Made by a program: the position numbers and the translations under genes
Part shown: positions 33,276 through 44,657 of the stretch, piece after piece
Position numbering within the stretch: position 1 is the first letter of the stretch
Layout of the letters: each line of letters begins with the position of its first letter
NCBI GenBank assembly: GCA_030435675.1
Contig: CM059622.1
Location: 14,074,001 to 14,138,000, forward strand
DNA from: Steinernema hermaphroditum
Taxonomy: Eukaryota; Nematoda; Chromadorea; Rhabditida; Steinernematidae
DNA length: 64,000 nucleotides
Direction: 5' to 3'
Notes under the pieces: generated by a model
Told to the model about the DNA's origin: nothing
The model's input: only the letters and a program-made list of their open reading frames with translations
Database searches by the model: none

Positions 33276-35574
33276 ATGGAAACCCTTCGTTATTCAGTCC
33301 TTTTCTTAACTTTGATATGCATGTCCATTCACTATGCCAACATAGTACTGTTCAATTTCACTGTTATTTGCATGGAGCCTCAGGATAAAAGTAACAATAG
33401 TGAGCAAACAGTCACGTATAACGAAGGTTATGCAAGCGATTAAGACACAAAGGCGTTCACTCCTGTGGAAGAAGGATGGATCCTCTCAATGGTCTCAGTT
33501 GGTGGCATTGTTGGCACATTTCCGTCCATCTACATCACCAGCCAGATCGGCCTTAGAATGAGCTTCACGCTTTCGGGATACGTATCGGCGATAGCGACCG
33601 TGCTCATGCCACTCGCCTCGGTGAACTTCTATTGGATTCTGGTCGTCCGATTCGTTCAGGTGAATATTTGCACAATCGTCTTAAAAACAATGCATTTAAA
33701 ACGATAAGTGGCTGTTGTCTAACTGATATCCAGAATGTACGTCTGGACACTTTTTGCAGCACAAAGTCTTTTCTCTCGAGCATCAGGACCATTAATCATG
33801 AACATTTTAGGCACCGTAATGCGAGCGCGATGAACTATTGATTTGATCGGTTTGATTCTGCAGCTCTGCTCATTTTTAGCTTAAGACCATTCCTTTGCAG
33901 TCTGTCTAAACTGTTCATACAATACATCCAAAACACCAAACTAAAACAGTCGTTTTCTTGAGAGAGCTCATTTTTATCATACGTAAGGCTGGCGAGCCAA
34001 CCTGAACTTATTCGACCTTCTAACGTCGGTTTGAGCGCTAAAATTGGGAGAAATTGCGTCTGAAGAGCACTTTAGTCACTGGTCCTTCAGTGGCCGCACG
34101 CGAATTGAGAACTACTCATTAGCATGACAGTATTATCGTTCAAACAGATGACGGAGGATTCAAAGTACAAAGCATTTTATTGTTTCAATACATCTTTCTA
34201 AATCATGAATATTCTCGCGAAAATCCTCTAAGACGATGCGTCTTGAATGAAATAAAACCAACCTCTTCAAATGGGCAATAACAAACACCTCCATGGAAGA
34301 AAAAATACCCAGTAATTCCTACTTTTTAGGGCTTCGCAATGGCGTTCGCGAACCTAGCCTGTGGAGCCGTACCGGTCACCTGGGGCAAAGCTACCTTGAG
34401 AGCACTGTTCGTTTCCATTCTCACGTGCAGTTATCAGGTACGGTCCCCCTTTGCATATCCATTGATTACATCTCTTCTTTAGATCGGTCCGATGACGGCT
34501 ATGTTGAACGCCGGCTACATGTGCACATCTTCGTTTGGATGGATGGCAGTTTACTACCTCTACGGTATCATTACAGTTGTCTTCTTTACCGTATTTTTCG
34601 TCGTTTACTCGAACACTCCTCACAAAAACTGGTCTGTGATTGCACAATGTTCTGCTACTGACGCAGAATTTAGGATGGCCTCGAAGAAAGTCGCCCCCAT
34701 ATCTGAATCTGACGCTCCAAAACTGTCGCAGAAGAATCAACACATTCCTTATAGGAGAATGTTTCAGACGCCGTCCGTCTGGGGCATTATCATCAGTACC
34801 TTTGCAAATTGCGTTGGGTATGAAATGTATCTTCTTTATGGGCCCATCTTCGTGGATACTGTCGGTCAATGTATATGTTAGTTATGCTAAACCATGTCAA
34901 ATTTAGGTTATAAAAACCGACGTGCAGCTGACAGGAATCCTGGCAGCTCTACCCTACTTCATCGCCATGGTCGTTAAACCGATCACTGGAATCTTCCTCG
35001 ACAAAGCCACCTGTATCAGTGACTACATGCGGTATATCGTCTTCATTGGAATGATAGCGGTTGTCGGATGTGTGACCTTGCCTGCGTTGACTTTGACCAC
35101 CTCGGACATGACCTGTTTATCTATTGCTTTGCTGCTAAACGCCACAACCCTGAGCATACAACATGTTGGACTGATGGGAGTTGTACAGATAATAAGTCAA
35201 AATCGTGTTAGCCTCTCCCAAGATCCACCCGAAATTTGCACTAATGTAGTTCCTTTAGGTGGCCGATCAGTACACTCACGTCCTCACTTCAATTATCGCG
35301 GCACAGAACAGTGCAGTTGGACTTGTTCTCCCTGCTGTGATCGCCTTCTTTGTGCCACACTACGCGCGCAGTGAGGTATTCCATTTCTTTAACTGCAGAG
35401 AAGCAGATGCATTTTCAGTGGACCGCTGTCTTCTACGGTATCTGCGTTGTTATTATCGTCGCCAACGTCGTTTTCATTGCATTCACTAAGGCACGAAAAG
35501 CGAAATTTGCCCATGTCACATGTCAAGCAAATAGTTCAGAGGCGCTCAAAAAGATAAGTAGTTCAGTTTTGTAG
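33276..35574 (+). CDS. SLC17-like MFS transporter M6, with a damaged or AT-type donor
   Basis: Eight exons by alignment with M5: 33276-33399, 33445-33659, 34330-34437, 34483-34631, 34674-34860, 34907-35191, 35259-35375 and 35419-35574, about 446 residues if all splice. Signature segments are LFNFTVICM, TPVEEGWIL, TWGKATLRALF, FGWMAVYYLYG, LYGPIFVDT and VADQYTHVLTS. Exon 6 should end at CAGATA, but the intron then begins ATAAGT, where M5 has GTAAGT. If that intron is kept, the frame runs to a stop at 35,374 and loses the last two helices. Other weak sites are the first acceptor (GATTAAG) and the fifth donor (GTCGGT). So M6 is either a young pseudogene, uses a rare AT-AG intron, or carries a base error. 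All other exons are intact. Confidence 0.72.
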
Positions 35575-35822
35575 AAATTTAATAGTTGTAATAAATAATC
35601 TCTTTTCCTAAGTAATTAATTTCACAGTTGGTAAGAAAGGATTCAGCTAACAAGTGAGGACGACAAACACTGCTTTCACGCGAAATGCTTAACATGTTTC
35701 AAGATAAAGCTTAACATGTAACTTTTTCCTTTATCTGTAAAGCTATGTATAGTAGTTACCGTTTAAATAAACGATGGAAGCGCAATATAGTGGACTTCTT
35801 AACAGCGCACATTCCTCAGCCT

Positions 35823-35850
35823 AGCGGTGACCTACTTTCCCCGCATATAA
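35823..35850 (+). promoter_or_regulatory. Conserved TATA promoter block of YG4
   Basis: AGCGGTGACCTACTTTCCCC then GCATATAA, with TATAA 33 bases before the ATG at 35,883. The upstream flank ATTCCTCAGCCT is shared with YG2 and, with one change, with YG1. Confidence 0.7.
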
Positions 35851-35882
35851 ATCCTCCATCCCTCCTCAGATCCACAGTCGCC

Positions 35883-36254
35883 ATGTCCTCTCTCCGTCTC
35901 CTCGCCGTCCTCTCCGCCTTCGTCGTCGCCTCGACGCTCGCCGACGGCTTCTTCCCCCATGGAGGCTACGGGGGCTATGGCTGGGGCGCCGCTCCCCACT
36001 ACGGCTATGGGTACGGTCACGGATACGGTAGCCAGCAGGGCTACGGTGGCGACAAAGGATTCGCCGACAAGTTCGCCCAGGGAGAGAAGTCTGACTGGTC
36101 GAACTACAACTACGGAGGCCACGAGAAGCACGCCGCCGGAGACGCCTACGGAAAGCAACACGCCGACGGGTACGGTAGCGTCCACGGACACGACGCCGGC
36201 TACGGATACGGTGCTCCCCACGGATACGGATATGGACCTAACAAGCCGTGGTGA
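35883..36254 (+). CDS. Secreted Gly/Tyr-rich peptide YG4
   Basis: Single exon, 123 residues, signal peptide at 1-20. Distinguishing changes are GKQHADGYGSVHG in place of GKEHADGYGSAHG, and the end GPNKPW. It lies 308 bases after M6 and 109 bases before the second tRNA-Cys, repeating the order seen at M5-YG2-tRNA. Confidence 0.82.
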   Translation: MSSLRLLAVLSAFVVASTLADGFFPHGGYGGYGWGAAPHYGYGYGHGYGSQQGYGGDKGFADKFAQGEKSDWSNYNYGGHEKHAAGDAYGKQHADGYGSVHGHDAGYGYGAPHGYGYGPNKPW

Positions 36255-36363
36255 ACAATGTAAAATTTCTAAACATACTGTGAAAATAAAAAATAAATAC
36301 TTTGAGTAAAAGTATAAGTGAGTACGAGGACTCACCAAAGCATTCTCTCAGCGATTCGAACGT

Positions 36364-36435
36364 GGGGGCATAGCTCAGTGGCAGAGCATTCGACTGCAGA
36401 TCGAGAGGTCACCGGTTCAAATCCGGTTGCTCCCT
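36364..36435 (+). tRNA. tRNA-Cys (anticodon GCA), copy 2
   Basis: Identical to the copy at 31,274. The upstream flank is also shared (AAGCATTCTCTCAGCGATTC, then AACGTG versus AAGCGTG), as is the first downstream stretch (TATGTTTTT), so the two arose by duplication of the block rather than separately. Confidence 0.93.
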
Positions 36436-38324
36436 ATGTTTTTCGTCTTTGTTTGCTGCCATTTTTATCATTCACAATAGTAAAAAATTTTTTTTCATAG
36501 TACAAATTAATAATCCTGCACATCAGTTGCCGATATCAGCTCAATACGCTTTCTTGAATAAATCCTGTATTTTTCATTCCTTGTACGTCATTTTACGACA
36601 CTCAAAATGTACACGAGGACTGTGAATTCATTGGATAATCGCAAAAATTTACTAGGATCACCAATGCTGTATGGGCGCCGCCGTACTAATGTGGGAAACC
36701 GGGGGAGAAACGACGAGATGGTTGTCCGACGAGACTCCGATGTCAATTCCTGTGCATGGAACGCGGGACACGACTTAGGAAAAACACTTTATATCCGTCC
36801 ACGAGGGAACGGCACCCGGTTAATACAAAAGCAACCACAAACTCTGAACAATAAGCGAATAATGAAAATAGGAACGCCGCGCGGATGGCACTCGCTCGCA
36901 CGGCCGGGGCTACGGTAAAGGGGCTTCGCGGTGGGAGCCCGGGGCATCTTCTCAACATATCGTTAGTTATGGACGAGTTTAGACAGAAGTTAGAAGAACA
37001 TGAATCTGTCAACTATCTTTTCAAATATCTGGATTTGAATCCCTGGATTTCACGGTTCGGTTAATCTTGAAGCAAAAAGTCTGCTCTAGAAAAACAATTA
37101 CAACGGATTGCCTGAACAGCGGAAGGAAATTATCCCACAGATGAATGCGTCTATCGTGGGTTCGTACCATTATCTTCTAGGCCTGCAGCATCACTTTTTG
37201 TAATAATCTCGCTAACCAGTTTTGTAGCTTCGTTTTCAACATAAAATTATTGAGTTTTATTGGCTGGCGGTGCTTCTAACGATGTTACATTAGCAGTTGA
37301 CAGCGCAATCAGTTCAAAGCCACCGATTAAAAACGTTGATCTTTCGATGCTCTTCAATCTGTTGTATAATGTGATGTACACTGCAGATTTCTGTGTTTAT
37401 GAGGAGTAAACAGCGTGCACGATTTCGTGCTCCTTAGGCGCCCAGGGACACCAGTGTTCAGATTTTGAAATAACGGTGGTACGCTATGTTCCATTACGTG
37501 CCTCGTTGCAAAATGAAGCAATTCTAATTTTTGATCTTCTCTCGTACCCACTCGACTTCAAAGTTCAGGAAATTATTTACTGAACAAACCAGTGGAACGA
37601 CGTTCTGGAACGAAATATGTATTTTCACTTCTTGGCGAGATTGGCGAGCTTACAGCACAACAATCAGTTACAATTTACGCGCCCACCTATCAAATGCAAA
37701 AACTACGGAAATGTTCCGCCGAAAGCTCAGGTCACAAAACCCCATTTTCGATACACACACTTTAAACTCTCAGAACGCAACATTTTTTGTTGCGATTCGC
37801 GGACATCCTGATCGGAGTTCGACTCGGTTACTTGCGCACTTCCTTGTTTTCGGAGAGTGAAGAGAGGAGATTTTTGGTTTTTTTTTCTATCCTCAACTTT
37901 TCGCTTCTTGCGAAATAGTAAACAAAGGGCTTGATTCTGCAAATTCCAATTTTGCCGTCGATCGGTCGCTCCTCCGGAGATAGCACACCTTTGATAATAG
38001 AGGAAGTATTCATATTGGTCCGACCGTTCATAAGGAGCCATGTGAGAATACAGATGAACATAGACAAGGGTGGAGCTACATATGTGAAACATCCTAGATC
38101 GTATCTTCAATACTGTATGACGATCTGTTTTTTACACTTTACGGTGCACGTCATGTGCATCAAGATGTATCTAATCTTTTCGCAAAAAACAAGCATGAGT
38201 CAAACAGCAAGGTTGAGAAAACAACGCCAAATACAGGTTGTGATATAATCTCACAAGGAAGCTTCTGAGGTTTTCGCATCAATTCTAGACCACAGATTAG
38301 GGAAGCACACACTATTCATTGTTA

Positions 38325-38585
38325 ACCCCAACGACCCGTCGGTTCATGTGCACAGGCTGCCATTCTTCCAAAGTTACGACCCAACCAATGTTGTGAAAGC
38401 TGCCGTATTGGGGAAGGAGTCGAACCCGGATCCGAAAAAACGGCAACCATAGCATTATCGACTTCGAGGACGACGCAGACTGTCTTTCGTTGGGGAAACT
38501 GGTGATAAACGTTAGTTCTGAAGGGTGTCTCCACGATCAGGTGTGCGTATAAGCCTAATCCAAAGATCAAACAGAATGCATGATA
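38325..38585 (-). repeat. Dispersed repeat, copy 1
   Basis: On the minus strand it reads GGCTTATACGCACACCTGAT, GGAGACACCCTTCAGAACTA ... GACAGTCTGCGTCGTCCTCG ... CGGCAGCTTTCACAACATTG, and matches 41,475-41,705 on the plus strand in order along its whole length. Over part of its length an open frame exists (VETPFRTNVYHQFPQRKTVC), but copy 2 does not keep it. Confidence 0.6.
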
Positions 38586-40319
38586 AAACCAAACTATAAA
38601 AATCAAAGGACATGGATGCCGAAGTTTGGTCTCGAAACCCGTTCTGCACATCTTGGAAGATAGCTCGGCGAACGCGTTTTGAACCCTTGGAACTACACAA
38701 AGTTCATCGACTGCGCGACCGCATCAGTTAAAGACGACGTTCATTCACATCGCCAAGGTCGTACCATACGAGATTCATCTCCTACTGCAAAACCGCAGAC
38801 GTCAAAAATAGAGGAATGTACCCGTGCTCCAGATGGCATTCCAATGTTGCGAACATGTTTCCACGTGCTTCCGCCTTCTCCGTCACCTACCGTAAATCAC
38901 GTTCGTCGCTACGATCTCCGAACAGAGCCTGTGCAGAAGCGTCTTCTTCAACCCGCACTTTACAACGATGTTCTGGCAAGTTAGTCGGGTAAACAGGTTA
39001 CAAAAGTGGTTGTGCTGAGCAAGTTTAAATCGAAAAATTCTAAATGCGAAAAAATGCGCAGCGTCTGACTTGGTTCCCACTGAGATTTCTCATCTTTTTG
39101 TGCACTTTTTGCGATTCACACGCTTTGCACTAAAGAGGTCGACTTCGAGACGACTCACCGCAATTGGGTGTGTCGTCCGTTGTGACGTCCGATGGACTGA
39201 CGGAAAGTGACTCTGAATCTTGGGCGTTCTAGTCTTTGTATGTACTTTCCTTTCTTCGTGCTTTGCCCGAACGTTACATGTGCGCTTCCTTGTTTGCTAC
39301 GTGCTGGTGGCGGTTCTCTTCATTGATCCTTTTCTCATTTTCTTCAGCATGTCTTAGTTGACCGCATGTAGTATTATTTCTTGTTATATCCATTTGTTAA
39401 ATTAACGATACAATCCGGCGTTTCTAATGCCTGGCCATATGTTTCATGCTTGTGAGTTCAATCCGTTCAATCCGATCTTCGTTACAGTCAGTCAAGTGAC
39501 CTTCAAAACTAACTCTGCTTTCTCCAAATGTTCCAGCTGTTTGAACTACTGTTCAGTGTTAAGTTCAGTCAGATTTTTTGGAGCTTTGTACTTTTCTGTT
39601 ACTTTTGATCACAAATACTAATCTTTAAATTAAAAAAGCGATATTGTCACATTCTCAGAAGCGTTAGAGAGCCTATGGTGACGTAGAAGGTGGTGACTTC
39701 GAATCTGGTCTGTGCTGTTCCATGCAGTTTTTGTCAGTCTTTCACGTGGTATATGCTGTTGGTCCTTCACAATTTTAAAACACAGCGGATTTTGCTCTTT
39801 CGTCGGCATCCCCAACCACGTGACTCCTCTGTTCCTCTATCCAATAACTGTTGCAAATATCACTGATCATCGCATCTCAGCACGCATATTGTCTACGGCT
39901 CTTTTTCCGCTTTTAATGTACTTCTACTGCGTGCTTTTTGGGTATAGATTTTCGAAGACCATTCGGTCCGAAACACCGAATTCGCATTCCCGCCTTCAGT
40001 GCTGCCGATCTTTGCGAAATGTCAATTCTCTGTCAGTGTAAAAACTGTCTTTTATTGGTCACTGATTTCCTGATCTCCGGCAACGCCAGTCTTCTCGTTC
40101 CAGTTTGCAGCACCCCTTTTCAAAAAATGACTAACGTGCGTTTTTTGGATACTTATGGGTTGAGTTGAATGGGCCCGAATTCTGCAATAATTGTGTTGTG
40201 TTTTGGACATTTGAGAAGTCTACGGGTATGTTAGCAAAGACGTTGCAGCAAGGAGCAACGGACGATGTAGGGTTCGCAGTTTCAGGCGTACTTTTGCTTG
40301 CCTTGACGACGGCTGACAG

Positions 40320-40440
40320 TGACAATCTTCTTGGTGAGAACTACGGTAGGCCGCGAACACCAGGCCTTCTGGGAGCCGGGGCAATCATTGCGCCATTAAT
40401 AACGACCTAGACCGACCGCTCACTCAATTCATCTCTGAGA
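40320..40440 (+). repeat. Interspersed repeat, short copy
   Basis: GAACTACGG, CCAGGCCTTCTGGGAGCCGG, GGCAATCATTGCGCCA and CGACCGCTCACTCAA occur in the same order as in the reverse complement of about 48,990-49,120. Confidence 0.6.
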
Positions 40441-41474
40441 ACTGCTGCTATATGACTTTGATTTTTCGTAGTTGTGTTTGAATGGTTTCGCCATCATTGT
40501 CGTTGTGTCAAATTCACAGTAGAATTTGCAATCATCCTGTCGAAGTTGTTTTAGTGTATTTTTGCAAAAAACGCCATATTTTATGGATCCAATGTATTCA
40601 CGTCTTGCATCGCTGGCCTATATATTTACGATAGCATGCGCCGATACTACGTGTTTGTAGTATTGCTGTCAACCTTTTGTTTCTGCAAACTATTCAGCAT
40701 CGTCGCCGACTCACTGAGTCACCGCCTCGCGCCCCCTCTATGTCCCCGTAGAATTTCATTTGTGATTTGTCCCCAGACGATTTTAATGTTACAATTAGAT
40801 GCATTCACTGTAAATGACGACATCAAATGCATAGGCGTACGATTCTAAGTGGGGAACGGCGATTTAATGAGCTGAGTAGTGATGAGCATGATGACGCCCT
40901 ACCGGATTTCTTCATTCCTTTCGCTCACAATTTGGAGAGAGACGATTCTGCTTGATCTTTTGGTGGAGATGACCAAAAAATAAGTGCATTACTTCTTCTT
41001 GTTCTCCCAACCAGTTCCAGCATGTCCTTTGCAAGATCTTCTCTAATGTTCTCGATTTTTCCTTTTGTCGTGCCTATCCAGTGTTGTTTTTTACGGACAA
41101 GGCAATCAGAGCGAAATTTCTGCTGTAACATGTCCTCCGTTCTCATTTTTAGTACATCGATTTATAGGCGAACATAGGCAAAGATGGGTGGACTACTCTT
41201 GTGCTGGTATTGCTGCCCTAGCTGGTGATCACGATCATTTCGGGCTCGCTCAGGATCACTGACCACTGACTCCCTTCCTTCTCGGCATTACGTATCATAA
41301 CGTCATCCAAAACATGCTGAAAACTATCGTCTTGTTTATCTATGTTTTGCTGAATGATGGAAGTATCATAACACGTATTTCGTCATGAGTCATTTATTTT
41401 TTGGGCTGTAGTTTCTGCCACTACTTATTAGATAACAACAGTAGTAATTATTGAAACCGCAAAGGTCCTCTGGC

Positions 41475-41705
41475 TTATACGCATACCAGACCATGGAGAC
41501 ACCCTTCAGAAGTAACGTTTTAATCACCGGTGTTTTCAACGAAAGCTGACGGTCTGCATCACCCTCGAAGTGGGTAATGCCTTAGCCATTTTTCGGATTC
41601 GGGTTCGGTTCCCTCCCTACACGGCGGCAGCTTTCACTACATTGATTTGGACGTAATTTTCTAAGGTTCACCAATGCGCATGAGCCAATGGGTGATTGAG
41701 GTTAA
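41475..41705 (+). repeat. Dispersed repeat, copy 2
   Basis: Plus-strand partner of 38,325-38,585: TTATACGCATACCAGACCAT, GGAGACACCCTTCAGAAGTA, GACGGTCTGCATCACCCTCG and CGGCAGCTTTCACTACATTG. It contains short insertions and deletions relative to copy 1. Confidence 0.6.
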
Positions 41706-42243
41706 CATTTAGTAATGTGTTCCTACATGTGTACCGGCATCCAGCTCCATTATCAGCGCTTCAGAAGTTTCCCTTGTATGATCATACTCTGTGTTTATGC
41801 GTACAAGGCGAGCTTTGGATACCAGCACTTCGGAAGGTTCCCTTGCAAGATAATATCATAACCTGTTTCCTCAACCTTGCTGTTTGACTCATGCTTGTTT
41901 TTTTGCGAACAAATTAAGGTAGTCATACATGTTGTGTACTGTAATGAGAGGAACAACAGCGCACTTCTCTACAGTATATAAGATACGATCTTAACATTGG
42001 CTGCTCACCCAACTCCACCTATCACATTGCGCCAACATAGCTCATCCAGTTGTTGTTATTGCTTTACACAGTAGGCCACCGATGACGTGCAAACATTATT
42101 TTTAACTAGGGCTAGCTCCTCCTCCCATACAGGCCGTGTTCAAAAGAGCATCGACAAACGAAGATCATGCATTACTGTACAAGCGCGGAATTGTCGGACT
42201 TGATCTATCGTATCTTATGTTAGGCATCGTTTCAGAGACCACA

Positions 42244-44657
42244 ATGCAATTCTTAAAATATTTCATTATTTCACTAACGTTGGTCTGCATGTCGCTCCTC
42301 TACGCAAATACAGTACTATTCAACTTCACTGTTATTTGCATGCAACCAGATGATAAAGGTGTTAGCGGAAATGGTATGTTGCTTTGTACTTTGTGGATCG
42401 GGACTTACATATGTAGATTAGTAGTAGCAGTATCCTAAAAATGGTTGATGTGAATCTATTATATTCCTAAACATTCCTAGGCTCCTATTCAGATTCAGTA
42501 ACCAAGTTACACGGTCTTAGGGAGTGAAGAATAACAGTTATCAGTACACTCAATGATTTTTGGCCGATGCCCCATGAATAGAGGAGCGCTGGGCTTTACC
42601 AGTCTATGTGCCACATATGTGGGCGTAATCCGGATCTTAAACCATGCCGTGACTAGTTTAAAACAACCCCTTACAATAATTACAAGAACGAAAGTGTTGT
42701 TTTATTCTTTGCGGATAAGGGCTGAGGTAAATTAGCATTATCAGAACCCTAAAACATTGGTTAAAGTGAAGCTATCACAGCTATTGGAATACGCCTAGGC
42801 ACCTGTTCTAGGCACCCATAATAATAATTATCAGTACAAACACTCAGTGAGTTCTGGACGATGCCCGCTGAGCTCTACCAGCCTAAGTGCCTCAGATATA
42901 AGCGTATCCCGGATCTTAAGCCAATCCATGAATCGATTAAAGCAAACCCTAGCAGTAAGTACAGTTACAGAGACTACAGTTCATCAGTATTTGATCTTTC
43001 AAAACAAAGCACCCAAAGAAGAAGAACAAGTTTTCGCGTCACGTTTCGGTATTTCCCAACCTAGTTGACGAATTTAATGATCCAAACATCGGTCACCACA
43101 ACTGACCATGGTCGTCTAGACGTTGTTACATTGTAAAAAAATCCGTGTTCACAGATCGAAAATCAGTGGTTCTCGAGTTTGAACAATCGGTTATTGGTAT
43201 TCGGTCAGTCCGAAGGAGCTAATCACAGTGGATTTTAAGCTAATCAATCACAGTTTAAAAAGTTTTTATTTTATACAATTTTATGGTTACCTGCACCGTT
43301 TCAGAAACGCGCCCTTTCACGACAAGGCAAGAAGGATGGATTCTATCGATGGTTTCTGTCGGTGGAGTCCTAGGCACATACCCGGCTATCCACATAACCA
43401 ACATCATCGGGCTAAGGCTAAGCTTTACCATCTTTGGCTTCGCCTCCGGCATAGCTACTTTGTTGATGCCATGGGCGTCCTCCAGCTTTTACTCAATCTT
43501 GGTTGTTCGCTTTATCCAAGTGAGCTCTAAAAATGGAAATCCCAAATAATTGCTGTTTACCCAGGGTTTCGGAATGGCTTGCGCCTATCTCGCCAGTGGG
43601 GCTGTTCCAATCTCGTGGGGAGGGCCCACAGCTAAAGGACTCTTTGTCTCCATTTTGACCTGCAGTTATCAGGTAGGATGCTACCATGAGCTGTTGCGTA
43701 TCATGCTGGTTTCAGTTGGGACCATTCTTGGCCATGCTAAACTCAGGATACTTCTGTACCTCAGCCTATGGTTGGGAAAGTGTTTACTATCTCTACGGTG
43801 CAGGCACCATTGTCACCTTCATCATCTTCTTCACAATGTACACGAATTCCCCCCACAAGAACAGACTTGCGTCGAAGAGCAAAGTCAGCGCTCTTCCCGA
43901 ACCTCACGCTCTGCAGATCAAGAAGCAGGTCATCCCCTACGGCAGCATGGTCAAATCGCGCTCTGTGTGGGGTATCCTCGCCACTGGATTCGGCGATTCC
44001 GTGGGATACGAAGTGTTCCTCCTCTACGGTCCTATCTACGTCAACACCGTGCTCAAGCTGGAGATCCACCAAACCGGCCTTCTCGCCGCTCTTCCCTACC
44101 TCATCTCTATGGTCAGCAAGTTCCTGGCTGGAATCTTCCTGGACAAAGCCACCTGTGTGGGCGAGCACATCCGCTGCATCTCCTTCACGGCCTTCTTCCA
44201 ACTCGCCATGACCGTCGCCTTCGTCACGCTCACCCTCATCTCCGCCGATATGGCCTTCATCCCTGGAGCCCTGTTCACTATAACAATGGTCGTCAGTGGT
44301 GTCCACCACGTGGGACTGATGAATGCCAGCCAGATCGTCGCCCAGCAGTACACCCATATTCTGTCTTCGGTCCTCGCCGCGCAGAACAGCCTTGTCGGCC
44401 TTCTTCTCCCACCCATCGTTTCCTTGATAGTACCTCACTACAGTGAAACTGAGGTAGGTCTACCAGACTACAATTCACAATTAGGACATACGTTTCAGTG
44501 GGCGATGGTCTTCTACGGAATTGTGTTCATCCTGGTCGTCACTAACATCATTTTTGTCGTTTTGACGAAAGTGAAACCAGCGAAGTGGACAAGACGTCAG
44601 CTGAGCGACAGCGAGATGACAAGTGATGTATCGAACAAGGACCTCTCTGTGGCGTGA
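42244..44657 (+). CDS. SLC17-like MFS transporter M7, intron-poor
   Basis: Five exons: 42244-42373, 43305-43519, 43565-43672, 43716-44453 and 44499-44657, about 449 residues. Introns 4, 5 and 6 of the family plan are missing exactly, so one 738-nt exon covers helices 5-11 (HKNRLASKSK, YGPIYVNTVLKLEI and SQIVAQQYTHIL all read through). This exon is richer in G+C and in C-ending codons than the rest of the gene. The last intron is only 45 nt and in frame; if retained it would add 15 residues. Other signature segments are LFNFTVICM, SWGGPTAKGLF and YGWESVYYLYG. ATCGTTTCAG eight bases before the ATG suits trans-splicing. AATAAA lies at about 44,740. Intron 1 (931 bp) has an internal tandem duplication. 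Confidence 0.88.
42480..43000. repeat. Tandem duplication inside M7 intron 1
   Basis: Two units of about 300 bp (about 42,480-42,700 and 42,790-43,000) share CTCA.TGA.TT.TGG.CGATGCCC, AGCGCT or AGCTCT...ACCAG.CTA.GTGCC, CGGATCTTAA.CCA and TT.AAACAA.CCCT. They are diverged and non-coding. Confidence 0.5.

Larger units (their letters stand above)
36436..42243. other. Long intergenic stretch with old repeats
   Basis: No gene was recognised in 5.8 kb. It contains half of a dispersed repeat pair at about 38,325-38,585 (-) and about 41,475-41,705 (+), and a copy of the 10,475/48,912 repeat family at about 40,320-40,440. A small local duplication at about 41,745-41,850 (CAG.GCTTC.GAAG.TTCCCTTG twice) is also present. 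Small open frames lack motifs and splice context. Confidence 0.45.

Noticed and set aside
36601..36918. 103-codon open frame after the second tRNA-Cys
   Set aside because: Basic, low-information sequence with no homology that I recognise and no splice or signal features.
43550..44446. Open frames of 225-298 codons in other frames of M7
   Set aside because: They are G+C-driven shadows of the fused M7 exon; the transporter frame matches the family throughout.
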